Source: Ophiobolus disseminans (Eukaryota; Ascomycota; Dothideomycetes; Pleosporales; Phaeosphaeriaceae). From it: DNA of 64,000 bases. The notes beneath the pieces are model-generated. The model was not told where the DNA came from. It was given only the letters and a program-made list of their open reading frames with translations, and searched no databases. The position numbers and the translations under genes are program-made. The DNA lies in the NCBI GenBank assembly GCA_010093685.1, contig MU006218.1, forward strand, positions 1,862,933 through 1,926,932, read 5' to 3'. This document shows, one piece after another, positions 42,998 to 55,997 of this stretch; position 1 is the stretch's first letter, and the number at the start of each line of letters is the position of its first letter.

Positions 42998-45900
42998 ATG
43001 ATGGCATTGCCAATTCCTCCCACCTCGGCTGCGTCGGAACCACCGCGGGCCCTTTCCGCTGCCGACGCGCTTACGCCGCTCATCAAGTCGACATACACAT
43101 CGCCAGACATCACATGTTACATCAATGGCAGGAAAACAGTCATTAACAACCCGAACCCGCATTGGACACTTCTTGACTATATTCGTGCTCAGCCGAATCT
43201 CAAGGGCACGAAGTTGGGATGTGGCGAAGGAGGTTGCGGTGCTTGCACCGTTGTGCTGCAAGTACCAGATCACCAATCTGAGAAGAGGAGGATCAAGCAT
43301 CTATCAGTCAATGCATGCTTATTTCCGCTGGTTGGAGTCGATGGCAAGCATGTCATCACAGTCGAGGGCATCGGCAATGTGAACCAGCCGCATCCTCTGC
43401 AAGAGAGGATTGCAAAACTCCACGGTAGTCAATGCGGCTTCTGCACTCCTGGAATCGTCATGTCGCTATATGCAGTAGTGCGAAACTCCTACGACCCTGA
43501 CACCAAGAAGTTCCGACTCAGCGCGCGCGAAATCGAAATGGAAGGGCATCTGGACGGCAACCTTTGTCGGTGTACTGGATACAAGCCAATTCTACAGGCG
43601 GCGAAAACGTTTGTCACAGAAGACTTGAAAGGTCAACTTGCGGAGGAGGATGAGCCGACAACGATCGATGCCGAGAGCTTTGAGAAGGATATCATCGACA
43701 TGACTAGGGATGGTTGTGGAGGTCCTTCGAAAGTCTCGTGCGGACGACCTGGTGGTTGCTGCCGTGACTCGCCATCTGATGGCAGCTCGAGCGAAGGCAA
43801 GTCGGATGCATCGTCTCCCCCAACAGAGGCCGTTTCGAGTTCCGACGACGAGCACATTCCGGCGATTGTTGATGCGAAAAAAGAGCCCTCATCGGATCCG
43901 GCCGTCAGCGGCGCAGAATACGCCAGGCCGGTGAAGAGCAAAGAAACCAATGATGCGGCTGCGGAGTACAAGACTACTACAACCCTGCCAGAGGCACCGG
44001 CATTAAGTGAGAAGAAGGGCGTACCAAAGATTGAGTTCAAAGAGTACGTGCCAAACACTGAGCTCATCTTCCCTTCAGCTCTTTGGAAGTACGAGCCAAA
44101 ACCGCTATGTTATGGCAACGACAAAAAGATATGGTTCCGGCCCACGAGATTGGAGCAACTGACGGACTTGAAGGATGCGTACCCTTCAGCAAAGCTCGTT
44201 GGCGGTGCTAGTGAAGTTCAAGTCGAGGTCCGCTTCAAGAACTCGGACTTCGCAGTATCTGTTTATGTATCAGACATTGCGGAGCTCAAATACACCAAAA
44301 TACGACAAGATGCCGAGCTGGAAACGGCGAAGGAAGTCGTCTTTTCGGCCAATACCCCGCTCACTGAGCTGGAAGAGATCTGCAAGACAGTGTACGCAAA
44401 GCTAGGCAAGCGAGCCATGGTTTTGGAAGCTTTGCGCAAGCAACTTCGATATTTTGCTGGCCGGCAGATTCGCAATGTCGCTTCGTTGGCTGGCAATATT
44501 GCTACAGCGTCGCCCATCTCAGACGCGAACCCTGTACTGCTAGCAGCTGGCGCAACACTCGAAGCTGTCAACAAGAAAGATGGCACGGTTGATTTGCCCA
44601 TGTCGAAGTTCTTCATTGCGTATCGTACAACATCACTCCCCCCAGATGCTGTATTGTCTCGAATACGGATACCACTAGCACAAAAAGACTCGCGAGAAGT
44701 TTTGAAAGCATACAAGCAAGCGAAAAGGAAAGACGACGATATCGCTATCGTTACGGCAGCTTTCCGTGTGCGATTAGATCAAGACGATCTCGTCGAAGAC
44801 ATCAGTATAGTGTTTGGTGGTATGGCACCCACAACAAAAGAATCGGTCAAGACTCAAAGCGCTCTTCTTGGAAAAAGATGGTTTCATTCTGAGACGCTGG
44901 ATGCCGCTCTTACTGCATTGCTCGAGGACTATGACCTTCCTTACAGCGTACCTGGTGGCATGGCAGACTATCGTAAGACCCTTACACTGTCACTCTTCTT
45001 CCGTTTCTGGCACGAATCAGCAGCTGAGCTTGGCCTTGGCAATGTTGACGAGCAGGTTGTTGATGAGATTCATCGTGGTCTCTCTTCCGGTATCCGGGAT
45101 GACTACAACCCGTACGAGCAACGCATTGTTGGCAAGCAGATTGCACATCTGTCAGCTTTGAAACAATGTACGGGCGAAGCCGAGTACGTTGATGACATGC
45201 CGCGCCTGGATCGAGAAATATTTGGCGGACTAGTCATGTCCAGCAAGGCACACGCGAACATCATCAGCGTCGACTGGGATCCAGCCCTTGAAATGCCAGG
45301 TGTAGTCGGCTATATCGACAAAAACAGCATCCCATCCGGCGTTAACATCTGGGGTTCGATTAAGAAAGACGAGCCCTTCTTTGCTGAGGATAAGGTTCTG
45401 TGCCATGGCATGGTTATTGGTATGGTGTATGCTGAATCGGCCCTCGAAGCTCAAGCCGCGGCGAAGGCCGTCAAAGTAGAGTATGAAGAAGTGCCGCCCA
45501 TTTTGACGATCGACGAAGCTATCGCTGAAGATAGCTTCTACGCACATGGGAAGTTCCTCCGAAAGGGCCTCGCAATCGACGATAAGATGGAGCATGCTTT
45601 TGCTCAGTGTGATCGGATCTTTGAAGGTGTTTCGAGGCTGGGTGGCCAAGAACACTTTTACCTTGAGACAAACGCTGCACTATCCATACCTTCCCCGGAA
45701 GATGGGGCGATTGAGGTGTGGTCATCGACTCAAAACACTATGGAGACACAAGAGTTTGTGAGCGCGGTGCTGGGTGTACCAAGTAATCGCGTCAACGCTC
45801 GTGTCAAGCGTATGGGTGGTGGCTTCGGCGGCAAGGAGTCTCGAAGTGTGCCATTCGCCGTCTACACAGCCATCGCAGCAAGAAAGGAGAAGAGACCAGT

Positions 45901-47538
45901 TCGTTTAATGCTCAACCGAGACGAGGACATGCTACTCAGCGGTCAACGACATCCGTTTCAAGCGCGCTGGAAGGTGGGCGTGTCAAAGGAAGGCAAGCTA
46001 CTCGCTCTGGAAGCCGATGTGTACAACAATGCTGGATTCTCGCAAGATATGAGTGGAGCTGTCATGGATCGCTGCCTGACGCATTTCGACAACTCGTACG
46101 AGTGCCCGAACGTGTTCCTTCGAGGTCATGTTTGTCGGACCAATATCCACAGTAACACCGCATATCGTGGGTTTGGAGCGCCGCAAGGAATGTACTTCTC
46201 CGAGACTGTCATGTACAACATCGCGGAAGGTCTGGGTATCGATGTTGACGAACTTCGGTGGAGGAATCTTTACAAGCCTGGCGAGCATACGCCGTTCTTT
46301 CAGAAGATTGATGAAGATTGGCACGTTCCCATGCTACTGACGCAGCTCGCCAAGTCGTCAGAGTACGAGAAGAGGAAGGCTGCGGTCGAAAAATTCAATG
46401 CGAGGAACCGCTGGAAGAAGCGCGGCATTTGCCTAGTCCCATCGAAGTTTGGGTTGAGTTTCGCGACCGCGCTGCATCTCAACCAAGCCGCAGCCTACGT
46501 CAAGATCTATCACGATGGAAGCGTCTTACTACACCACGGAGGCACCGAGATGGGCCAAGGTCTCTACACGAAGATGTGCCAAATCGCCGCTCAAGAGCTC
46601 GGCACTCCCCTCGACGCCATCTACACCCAAGACAGCCAAACCTACCAGATCGCCAACGCGTCACCAACAGCCGCATCTTCCGGCTCCGACCTCAACGGCA
46701 TGGCAGTCAAGAACGCTTGCGACCAGATCAACGAGCGCCTCAAGCCGTATCGCGAGAAGCTTGGCCAAGATGCACCACTCAAAGCTCTCGCTCACGCCGC
46801 GTACCTCGACCGCGTCAACCTCGCCGCCAACGGCTTCTGGAAAATGCCTAAAGTGGGCTACACATGGGGCGACACGAACCTCGAGACCGTAAAGCCTATG
46901 TACTACTACTGGACGCAAGGCGCTGCGACATCTGAAGTCGAGCTCGATCTACTAACTGGCGATCATACTGTGTTGCGCTCGGATATCATGATGGTAAGTC
47001 CACATCTCCACATCCTCCACACTCTTTTCCTTTCTTGACTAACACCCCGCCACAGGACGTCGGCAACTCCATCAACCCCGCCATCGACTACGGCCAAATC
47101 GAAGGCGCATTCATCCAAGGCGTCGGCCTCTTCACTACGGAAGAAACCCTCTGGACGCGCTCGGGTCAGCTCTTCACCCGTGGCCCCGGGACCTACAAGA
47201 TCCCAGGCTTCAGCGACATTCCGCAAACTTTTAACGCGTCTTTACTACGGCACGATAACGGCGGGAATCCATTGTCTTGGAATCACTTGAGAAGTGTGCA
47301 GAGTAGCAAGGGCATTGGTGAGCCGCCGCTGTTTTTGGGGGCTACGGTTTTCTTTGCGCTTAGGCAGGCGGTTAGAGCGGCGAGGGGGATGAATGGGTGG
47401 AGTGGGGAGGGGGGGTGGAATTTGGATAGTCCGGCTACGGCGGAGAGGTTGAGGTTGGCGGTTGGGGATGGACTTGTGGAGAGGGCGCGGACGGTGCGGA
47501 AGGAGGAGGAGACGAATTTCCTGGTTGCTGTTGCGTAG
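42998..47538 (+). CDS. hxnS: xanthine-dehydrogenase-like nicotinate hydroxylase, likely HxnS
   Basis: Two exons (42998-46993 and 47056-47538) give 1492 residues. Domains in order: 2Fe-2S (CGEGGCGACT), second 2Fe-2S (CGFCTPG and CRCTGYKPI), a long acidic/Ser-rich linker (about residues 225-350), FAD domain (LVGGASEVQVEVRF, RNVASLAGNIATASPISDANP), and molybdopterin domains (GGGFGGKESR, AYRGFGAPQGM, GGTEMGQGLYTK). The catalytic Glu is in SKGIGEPPLFLGA. The enzyme hydroxylates N-heterocycles. Purine hydroxylase I (HxA) is the alternative. The neighbours hxnT and hxnR, and departures from xanthine-dehydrogenase residues (ETN after the HFYL block, SFATAL for SFTxxF), favour HxnS. The linker makes it about 100 residues longer than usual. 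Confidence 0.85.
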
Positions 47539-48726
47539 GTGTGTTGAGGGGATGGTGTTGTGCTTTTTGCGTTGCGTTGCATTTTGGAATTGATGATGCT
47601 GCATGTCTGTTGGACTTCACAGTTTGATTTTTTCTTCTTCTCATATTCAGATCCCATTGTCAAAATTCGCTGAAAATATCTTTGTTTGTAACTATCTCTT
47701 TCTCCGTCGCAGCTTGTCTTAATTCAAGGTGTTTGATATTATATAGCCTTTAAAGCTGCTGTAGCTAGCTAGATCTGTGGTTGTTCTTTAGATGCGGAGT
47801 AGATTGAGAAATCTTTAGTAGTTTAATTCAAGGCAGCACGCGCTGTGGTGTAGTAGGAGGCACGTGACGAAGCTAGCTCGATGGCAGTTATTGGAGGAGA
47901 TTGGTGGCTTCAAACTTCAGCATCGATTACCTATCGTTAGGTAGCATCAAATAACTTCCTGCCACTCCACCAATTGCGGGTTGAAGCCTGATATCTCCTC
48001 CCTATGAGCATGAGATAGTGCCACAGCGCGAGAGCACCACGCCAACATCTCGACTCCTTGCACGGCAAGTATCAATCACTCGCTTCAGCTAGAGATGTAA
48101 CCGCCCGTTGAGGTCCATCGCTATCGTGAAAGATGTGGTGTCAGGCGTATCCACAATGTTGGCAGTTAATAATGCTAGAGTCGCTGGTGTGTCAGTGCCT
48201 ATCTGCGCGCCCTATCCGCCGCCGACCGTCCTTCCATGCGCCACCGTTGTATGGGCATCTCTTGAGGTTGCGCTTATCTACAGAAATAATGGGTCTCGAC
48301 GCGAAGCCTTTCGGCAGTAGGTATCCACGGCTATCGCCGAGGCCCAACGGTTCAGGCATCTTCCATCTGAAGGTAATAATGGCGATGATAATTGAGGGCC
48401 ATTTGTTACTGAAGGAAAATAAAGAACTCTCTATAACGACCGTCGCGAAACTCACAGATACTGGCTTGGAAGTCGTAATACGTCACCCCCACTCTTGGTC
48501 TTGAGGCAAGAGAGTCCTGAGCTAGCGCCTCGCTAGGAAGCGTGAACTCCACCGACCCCGCTTTATGCATGAACGCCTTAACGTCGGAACAATCGACTTT
48601 GATAAGGTTACCTGTCTCTGATTCAGCCGGGTTGTGGGGCTTGTCAATCGGAAGTAGACCCCCATTTCAAGTTCATAGCCCCCAACCTTCAATCTGTCAG
48701 TTCCACCATCGTTGGCTGCCTACGGC
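47539..48726. other. intergenic, hxnS 3' end and hxnR promoter
   Basis: About 1.2 kb. ORFs at 48108-48504 are short with no family feature. No repeat or RNA gene seen. Confidence 0.5.
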
Positions 48727-51700
48727 ATGGCTACAATTGCTTCCGACCATTCGAGCTCGATGCCTCGTGGACGCAAAAGAAAGGAGTTGCAAAGCAACAG
48801 GAGTGAAGGCAAGAAGTTCGCCTGTCAGAATGATGGTTGTGGCCGGACGTTCACCCGGGCAGAGCACCTGCAACGCCATCTACTGAACCATTCGACTGGG
48901 GAGTATACATGCGACAGATGTCGCGCGCACTTCAAGCGAAGGGACCTTCTTGGTAAGGATACCATTTATTTGTCGTGCGCACACCTGCGCGAAACTGCAT
49001 CGGTCAAAAGTGCGAGTCTCTTAGACCTGCACGTGGTTCTGCTGCCTTCATGTATCGAACATTCTGCCAAAGGTGGTGTGGCATCAGCACCACCTGGTGT
49101 TGGTCACCCGTCAAACTTAAGTCATTTCATTTCATGAGCATCATTGGAGAAGAATACGGCGTCGTCTATTAGACGATGCAGAAGCTAAGGCGCCGTGCCA
49201 AACTGGAGTGGTACGCTGCCCACCCCCACTTGTACCATTCAAATGGTATCGTTGGCAATGTCATACATGTCGAGCCTCGCACGTTCACTGAATCAATCAC
49301 AGTACTAACGAGATGATTAGAGCGACACATGTCTCGTCATCGGCAGAAAGATGAGGAAGCTGGTGCTGAAGGCTGCGGTGTTCTGAATACTCGAAAGGTC
49401 AGTAAGCTTGGACATCTAGTCGGCATCTAACTAACATCTGGTATTCTTGCTATAGCGTATGTGGAAAGACCCCAATGGTAATATTGTAACAAAGAAGCCT
49501 ACGTTATCGAGCGATATACAGAAGTCCCAACATCCTCCACAATTACAAGACCTCGAGAATTCACTTCAGACACTGCCGGATCTTCCACCTTTCTCGAATT
49601 CACACGAAGGTGCTCCGATTTCACCACCTATCTCCAACAACTCGCTTACCCATTCCTGGGACGATCACGATTCTGGTCTGGGAACAGCCAATCCTCCTGA
49701 CACTCTCGACCCAAATCCACTTTCATCCTCAGACTCGTACTCGCCCATTGACCACCGCTTTTGGTCTATAGATCTATCCCAACCACAGCCCGGCCCATTT
49801 CCTACCACCGTGTTCAACGATGCTCCCTTCGACGACATCTTCAACCCGGATACGGCGTCTTCCTTCAACAACCCTTTTACAACGATGAGCAACTACAGCT
49901 GGTTGTTTGATATGGATCTATCAAAAGTCGATCAAGTTCAGCAACCAGATATGCAGGATTCGTTCCCTGCATTCCCCTTCAACAACAACACGGTCGCCCA
50001 GCCGAGTCATGCATTTGAACTGCAACTAGATCACATGAATGACGGCAGGTCGGTGTCGACTACTGCACAGCTTGGATCGTTGGCATCGCAGCATGCTAGC
50101 TCACCACAGCATCAGTCACCAACGGCAGCTCTGGTCACCCCGCCTTTGAGCGACGAAGAGTCAATGCAGGACCGGACTCAGGTTATCCAGCAGCTACAAA
50201 TTGACATTACGAGACTTCAGGCGCCGCCCAGAATACCAATTCCGGTGTCGCAACACACTAGTACGATCGACGTTGAACGGCCGATGTCAATGCTCCAACC
50301 CTCACGAAGCCTTCCAATCATCGATGAAATGGCACGCGAGCAGGTCCTGGATCTGATCGACATTACTCAGCCCACGGCGCCAGACGGAAGTATTGTCATG
50401 CGAGACCATCCTCTTCTCACCTTGAAATGCTTGCAAACATACTGCGATCTCTTTTTCACAAGATTCAATACCGCATACCCACTTATCCATATGTCCACAT
50501 TCGATCCCCCAGAAGTTGATACGCTACTTTTGATCTCCGTGCTGCTATTAGGAGCGACGTATGGAGGGAAAGACGCACATCAATTAGCTGTAAGTTTCTC
50601 CCCACCTTTACAAACGATTCTACTAACTTTACGAAGGTTTGCATACATGACAACATCCGACCACAGATCTTTGCCAATGTAGGGTTTTCCGCGAAGCCCG
50701 ATCTGTGGGTACTCCAAACGATCCTGCTCGTCGAGTGTTTCGGTAAAAGTAGAGCTGGACAAAAGCAACACGAAATGTCACACCTCTTCCATGGCCTTCT
50801 GATCAACCTGATCCGGCGAAGCGATTGCCAAAGCATGCGACCACCCACATTAGAAGACGCGACCGATGACCTTGAGGATGACTGGAGGACTTGGTGTGAT
50901 GCAGAGCAGAAAAAGCGGCTTGCGTTCCTATGCTTCATGTGGGATACACAGCACGCAGTGCTTTTTTGCCAGTCCCTTTGCATGTCCGCTTTCGAGCTTC
51001 GGTCCAACCTACCATGCGACCAATCGCTCTGGGAAGCAGATTCAGCCGAGACATGGCACCAGCTACGACAGAAGCAACCCGCCACACCACTATTCCTATC
51101 GTGCCTCAAGATGTACCTTCATCCCAACGCGGCTACAGTACCCAAGAACTTGAACGCACTATCCCGGGCACTGCTGTTACATGGTCTCATGTCCGTTGCT
51201 TGGGACATGCAACGACGCGACCAGACGTCGTTGGGCGTCATCGAAACAAACCCACTCGGCAACTGGCAAGCACGACTCGCAACATCATATACAGCATGGC
51301 ACAACGATTACGAAACATTCTGCACCCAATACACCGCCCGCCTCCCTTCTAGTACCCACTTCCTCTTCAAAGAATTCCAAGTCCTCCGCGCTGCAACCCT
51401 CGCCCTCTACCACGCCGCCCACATCCTTCTCCATACGCCCTTCCTCGATCTTCAGATCTACGCCGGCGCGCGCCACATCCTCGGAAAACCTGTCGCCCGC
51501 CACGACTACGCGCGCTCCCAACGCGTGGTCAAGAAATGGGTAGCCGAAAATATCAAGGAAGCTGGAAGGGCTGTATGGCACGCGGCAGCGCTCGTATCGG
51601 ATGGCGTCGACGTATTCAACGGCGAACTGGGCTCGAGCGATGTTGGCGGCGGACGATTATGGCATCATCCATGGGCTATATATCTCGGTACGCTTGTCGT

Positions 51701-52028
51701 ATGGGGCGTATGGTATGCGCGTCCAACTCCATCTGTTTCGGATCAATTACTACCGCATCTGCAAGACGACGAGGATGAGATTATTTGGGATCCGAGTGCT
51801 GAGATGAAAGTGCTGCTAGATGCGATAGCGAAGAACGATCCGGAGACATTGCTCGAGGCGGGTGGCATTGCGGGTGGGTTGGGCAAGAGGGGTACGAATG
51901 GGCTTGCTGCTGTTGTGAGTCGGTGCTTGAGTAAGGTGCGGTGGGCGGTTGTGCATGATGGGATGATGGTGTTGAGGGGGTTGGTGCAGTGGAGATTAGT
52001 TGGTGGGGGAGGAGCGGGTGGGATGTGA
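48727..52028 (+). CDS. hxnR: C2H2 plus fungal_trans transcription factor, likely HxnR
   Basis: Four exons (48727-48952, 49321-49397, 49456-50589, 50667-52028) give 932 residues. Two C2H2 fingers lie at about residues 37-90: CQNDGCGRTFTRAEHLQRH, and CDRCRAHFKRRDLL completed across the first intron by ERHMSRH. That intron is unusually long (368 bases), and its branch-like ACTAAC lies about 15 bases before the acceptor. After a Pro/Ser/Gln-rich region comes a fungal_trans (PF04082) domain, about residues 430-800. HxnR is the pathway-specific activator of the nicotinate cluster and has this same architecture. Its place beside hxnS supports that. Confidence 0.82.
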
Positions 52029-52184
52029 AAAGGCTGAAATGAAGCTTGTTTATCCAAATCGAATGTACTGAAGCTACCAGGTAATGTGAAAGCAAGGTAT
52101 TAAAGCATACATCATAGCTGTTCCGTATGGTTCGACATGATGCCGTCGGACGACAACACTGCTGACGCAAACATCCACCACCAC

Positions 52185-54694
52185 CTAATCGTCAATAAAC
52201 ATACTAACATCATCGAACCATATCACACCCGCGCTCCCACCCGTAGCGCAAGTCGCAATAACCGTCAGCCGCTGCGTCCCAACACTCTGCTGCTGCACGA
52301 AGAACCCGTAGGATGTGTACGTTGCACGCGGCGTGTAAGTGGTAAAGGTATTAGCGCCAAGCGTGATGGTAATCTGGCAGTTGTTTGCCTTGAGTTGCTT
52401 CGCAGCGACGTTTATTTGATAGAACTGTTGCGTGCGGAAGGTCACGTCTTGGTAGACGCCGACACGGAAGGCCTGGGTCTCGCTGATGCCTTGGCCCCGG
52501 AATGAGTTCGAACCGAGGCGAGCGTCGCTGGCTACGATGGTGCTTTGGGCTGGGTCGAGGCCTCCGTCGCCCGTTGTGATCCAGATTGGGTTGATGGTGT
52601 TCTCGAAGCTGGGGTTTTTGACGATGAAACCTGGATTCGGATCGGCAATCGGTGTTGGCGTTGGCGTTGGCGTGGGTGTGGGTGTCGGAGTCGGTGTCGG
52701 AGTAGGTGTCGGAGTGGGTGTGAGACTCTGAACACTAGACGAAGACACGACGCTTGACGAAGGTACAGCGCTCGATGAAGAGCTGGCTACAGATGAGGCT
52801 GCAGCGCTTAACGATGGGGCAAGACTAGATGCGGATGCTGAAGAGCTAGCTTGAGAAATACTTTCTGTCGATACCGTGGACGACGAAATTAATGAACTGG
52901 GAGCCTGGATTGGACTGGAAGACGCGGAGCTCGACAAAGCCGAACAGGTTGACTGTACAGCCGTCATGGTAATGTCGTCGATGTAGAACTTCTTGCCTTG
53001 ACCAAAGGTTTGGCAACTGCTGAATCGAAATCTCAAGGTTCCAGTGCTAGTCGTCGTCATGGATGCCGGAATAGCCAACCTCGTATTACCATAGGATCCT
53101 ACCTTTGTGCTGAAAGATCCTCCGATCATCGCGTCATTATAATAGGCGAGGCCTCCACAGCTGGAGGCGTCAAGTTGCGTCCAAATCTCGACAACATATG
53201 CCTGTCCTGGTATCACGGTAACAACTTGAGATAATTCGATAGACGACGGTAGGCTACTGGGGGTTTCAAATTGTAACTAAAGTTCGGACACAAGTTAGTT
53301 TACATCTGTTCGCTGTTTTGTTTGGCAGAGGTGTTTACGTTTTGGAGTCCAGTACGCGGTTTATCTTTCTGGAGTCCGCTAGAGGCAGGCTTTACTTCGC
53401 GAGCAGACACAATCCACGGTGCTATAGTTGCATCTTCAAACGAAGGATTTTTGATAAGCTGATCCACGCACGATGGCGACGGCGACGGCGCTGCGGAAGA
53501 GACGGCCGAAGACATTTGACCGGGTATCGAGGATGCCGAGAGAGTGGGGGACAGAGGCGAAGCAGAGGTAGCAGAGTTGGATTGAACCACGTTGGACGAT
53601 GCCGGGCTTGACGAGATGACGAGGAGCGACGACGGTGACAACGAGGCACTTGTCGTCGAACTCTGGACTGAACTTGGCGAAGAGCGAGTCGAAGCGCTAG
53701 AGGGCAACACGGATGACGCCGAAGATGCAGAGATTGGAGCTATAGTACGTTAGTCTACCGGTGTACGGAAGTAAACAGTGAAGCTCTGCACAAAGTATGC
53801 GAATCCCTAGGTGGCATCTGCATGGTGTTGAAGCCTTCCCTACCACCATATGTACACATGATAAACCGAGGAACTTACTCAATCGCGTACTCAAGGTGGA
53901 TGTTTTCGAGGCCGACAGCGTGGAGGTGCTGGCAGTCTTGACGATTGAGGACGATGAAGAGACAGTGCTGCACTCTCCATAGCCTTTCTGGCAGGAATCT
54001 GGGCGACAATGGCCATCCGAGCTTCCACACTATAGTCGCCAGATATTAGGGTTCGTGCTGGTTGCTGGAAGCATGCAAGACTTACATAGAAGTACTTGCT
54101 ACAGCAATTGCCAAATGTGCTGCCTTGACATGTCTGACCCGCGAACCCTGCACCGCAGCGGGCATCTTGCGAAACAGCTTGCGTTGATAAAGGTCTGGCA
54201 GATGTCGTGCGGGTGAAGGTCGACGAAACACGCTGAGAGCTCGACGCGACGTTGTTACAATTGCCATACTTAGATTGACAACCCGTTGAACAGTACGCAG
54301 CGCTCGAACCACAATAGTTATACTGCGAACAACAGTTTCCAAAAGCACTGTTTGCACACGTCTGACCGGCGGTTACACCGCAGCTGCCATATTGCGAGAC
54401 GGTTAAACTAGGATCTGTCGTTTGGCCTGCACATGTACCGAAGCCCGATTGACATCCCTTGGAGGCTGAACAATGATCATCAGTTGTTCCACTGGGAGCG
54501 TCAGCGTACAAAGCTTTATCCACACAACTGATAACATACCACCATCCCTTGGACGAACAGCATGAACCCCACGAAGTCCCTTGACATGTTGTGCCGCCGT
54601 AGTTGGTCCCGCACCGAGCATTTCGAGAGATTGTGGCGGCCTGGACTGAAAACGTGAGGCTGAAGAAGGTTGCAAGGAATATAGAAAAACGCAT
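52185..54694 (-). CDS. secreted CBM18 protein with Ser-rich and PT-repeat linkers
   Basis: Starts at 54694 (MRFSIFLATFFSLTFSVQA, signal peptide) and needs at least six exons. Three chitin-binding type 1 (hevein-like) modules are visible: CGTNYGGTTCQG...GCQSGFGTC, CGVTAGQTCANSAFGNCC...GCQSKYGNC, and CGAGFAGQTCQG...CQKGYGEC, the last split by introns. Long Ser-rich linkers follow, then two regions of CBM_4_9-like type beginning NPSFED (about 53435) and NPSFEN (about 52600), separated by a (Thr-Pro)n spacer. It is likely a wall or extracellular chitin/glucan-binding protein. No catalytic domain is seen. Exact exon joints between 53216 and 53900 are uncertain. Confidence 0.75.
52655..52730. repeat. 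hexamer tandem repeat coding (Thr-Pro)n
   Basis: About twelve units of a GGTGTN/GGNGTN-type 6-base repeat, coding on the minus strand for an alternating Thr-Pro linker of about 24 residues. A likely hypervariable spacer between binding modules. Confidence 0.8.
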
Positions 54695-55997
54695 GTTGAA
54701 CGAGTGGCTAGGTATATTTACCTGGAAAGAGCACTTCGACAAACGTTAGCCAACAAGTGCCCCAACTGAAAGTGCAGCAGCAGGTTGATGGAAATGAAGA
54801 AAACCCAATATATGTTCTGGCGGCTTTCAACAAAAGGTAGTGTCAAGCTAAACGTCGAGCGGGTTCGAACAAAACTCATGCTGCTGTCGTAGACCCCGAG
54901 TGATCAGCCTCGCAAAGGGGCCGCTTCTTGTGCTATTCAACGCCACATTGCCAGCCACCCGCTCTTTAGTGCATTGTCAGGCTGCGTCTGGACGCATGTC
55001 TACTTTTGTGCGAAAAGCGTCAACAACAAGGAGTCGCTAGAGCGTCACCTGCACTGCCTAAAATCCTGTCCTGGAGCAAAACTGGAGCGCTATATCATCA
55101 TGCATGTCTGACACCGTAGCGAGTGGAACGTTCGATCCACTCACAATCGTTCGACCCGGGGAAAGGCGAAAGGTCAATCGATTGCAGGTCTGTGGCACTT
55201 GCGCTTGTGGCTTGAAGGCCTCGGCCCTTCCCCCTTGGCTAGTCCCAGATCGGGAGTTTCTAGTGATAGCCTTAGAGACAAAGTGGTATGGTTTGATTTT
55301 CAGAAGAGGCTTGAGAGATGCCAATTCGAGTTCATCGTGTCCCCTTGCGGTTGATGCGGATCCCGACGAAGTACGACTGCACGATGATGGTGGAACAAAT
55401 TATGGAGATCTCCAAAAATACCAAGACGCTAGCTTCCTGTAAGCGAGGCTGCCACATGCACATTTATGCACCATTCTTCAATCAACACACGCAGCACACA
55501 TTTCCTACACAATATACCTCGAAGTTGTTGTCAATGTCGCCAGACTATCTTGACGAAGGGGACTCGCACAGAGAAACAGCAACAGGAGCCCCCGTTCCAC
55601 TTGTTTTGAAGCTTCATCGTACTCGTGGACGCATACACTAATGTAATTAAAGCAGATGGCTAGGACGCGTCTATGGCCGAAGCTTGCAAACTCTAACTTC
55701 ATCAACACAGCCTGGAAACCATACCCCAGGTTCGATAGCAACAGTTTCATTGTGACACAAAGCGCACATCGTCAATTCAGATTGTCAACATGTGAGAAGG
55801 AGGGTTGAGGAAGAAGTTGGTTGATTGATAGAGACTATCGAAGAGAGCGAATATATATCCTCCTGTTACATAAGCAGTGATGAAACACGCTACTCCATAG
55901 TAGGTGTGGATGCTGACACAGATTGAAGTTTATGCAAAGCTGTGTATATTGTTCTCGCTGTTTCATATCGCACCTTAGGTAACTCATGGCGGGTCAC
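54695..55997. other. intergenic, about 1.3 kb, no supported gene
   Basis: ORFs at 55104-55442 (+) and 55505-55750 (-) lack family features, signal peptides and codon support. A perfect 7-base-arm inverted repeat lies at 55121-55142. Confidence 0.4.

Noticed and set aside
42998..47538. Housekeeping purine hydroxylase I (hxA)
   Set aside because: Not excluded by motif, but the neighbours and active-site differences fit HxnS better; kept as the alternative.
55121..55142. T-arm-like hairpin with TTCGA loop, possible tRNA
   Set aside because: The arms form a perfect 7-base inverted repeat but no acceptor stem, D-arm or anticodon arm can be drawn around it.
55505..55750. 81-residue ORF starting MKLLLSNLGYGF on the minus strand
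   Set aside because: The N-terminus is only weakly signal-like and the rest has no family feature or intron support.
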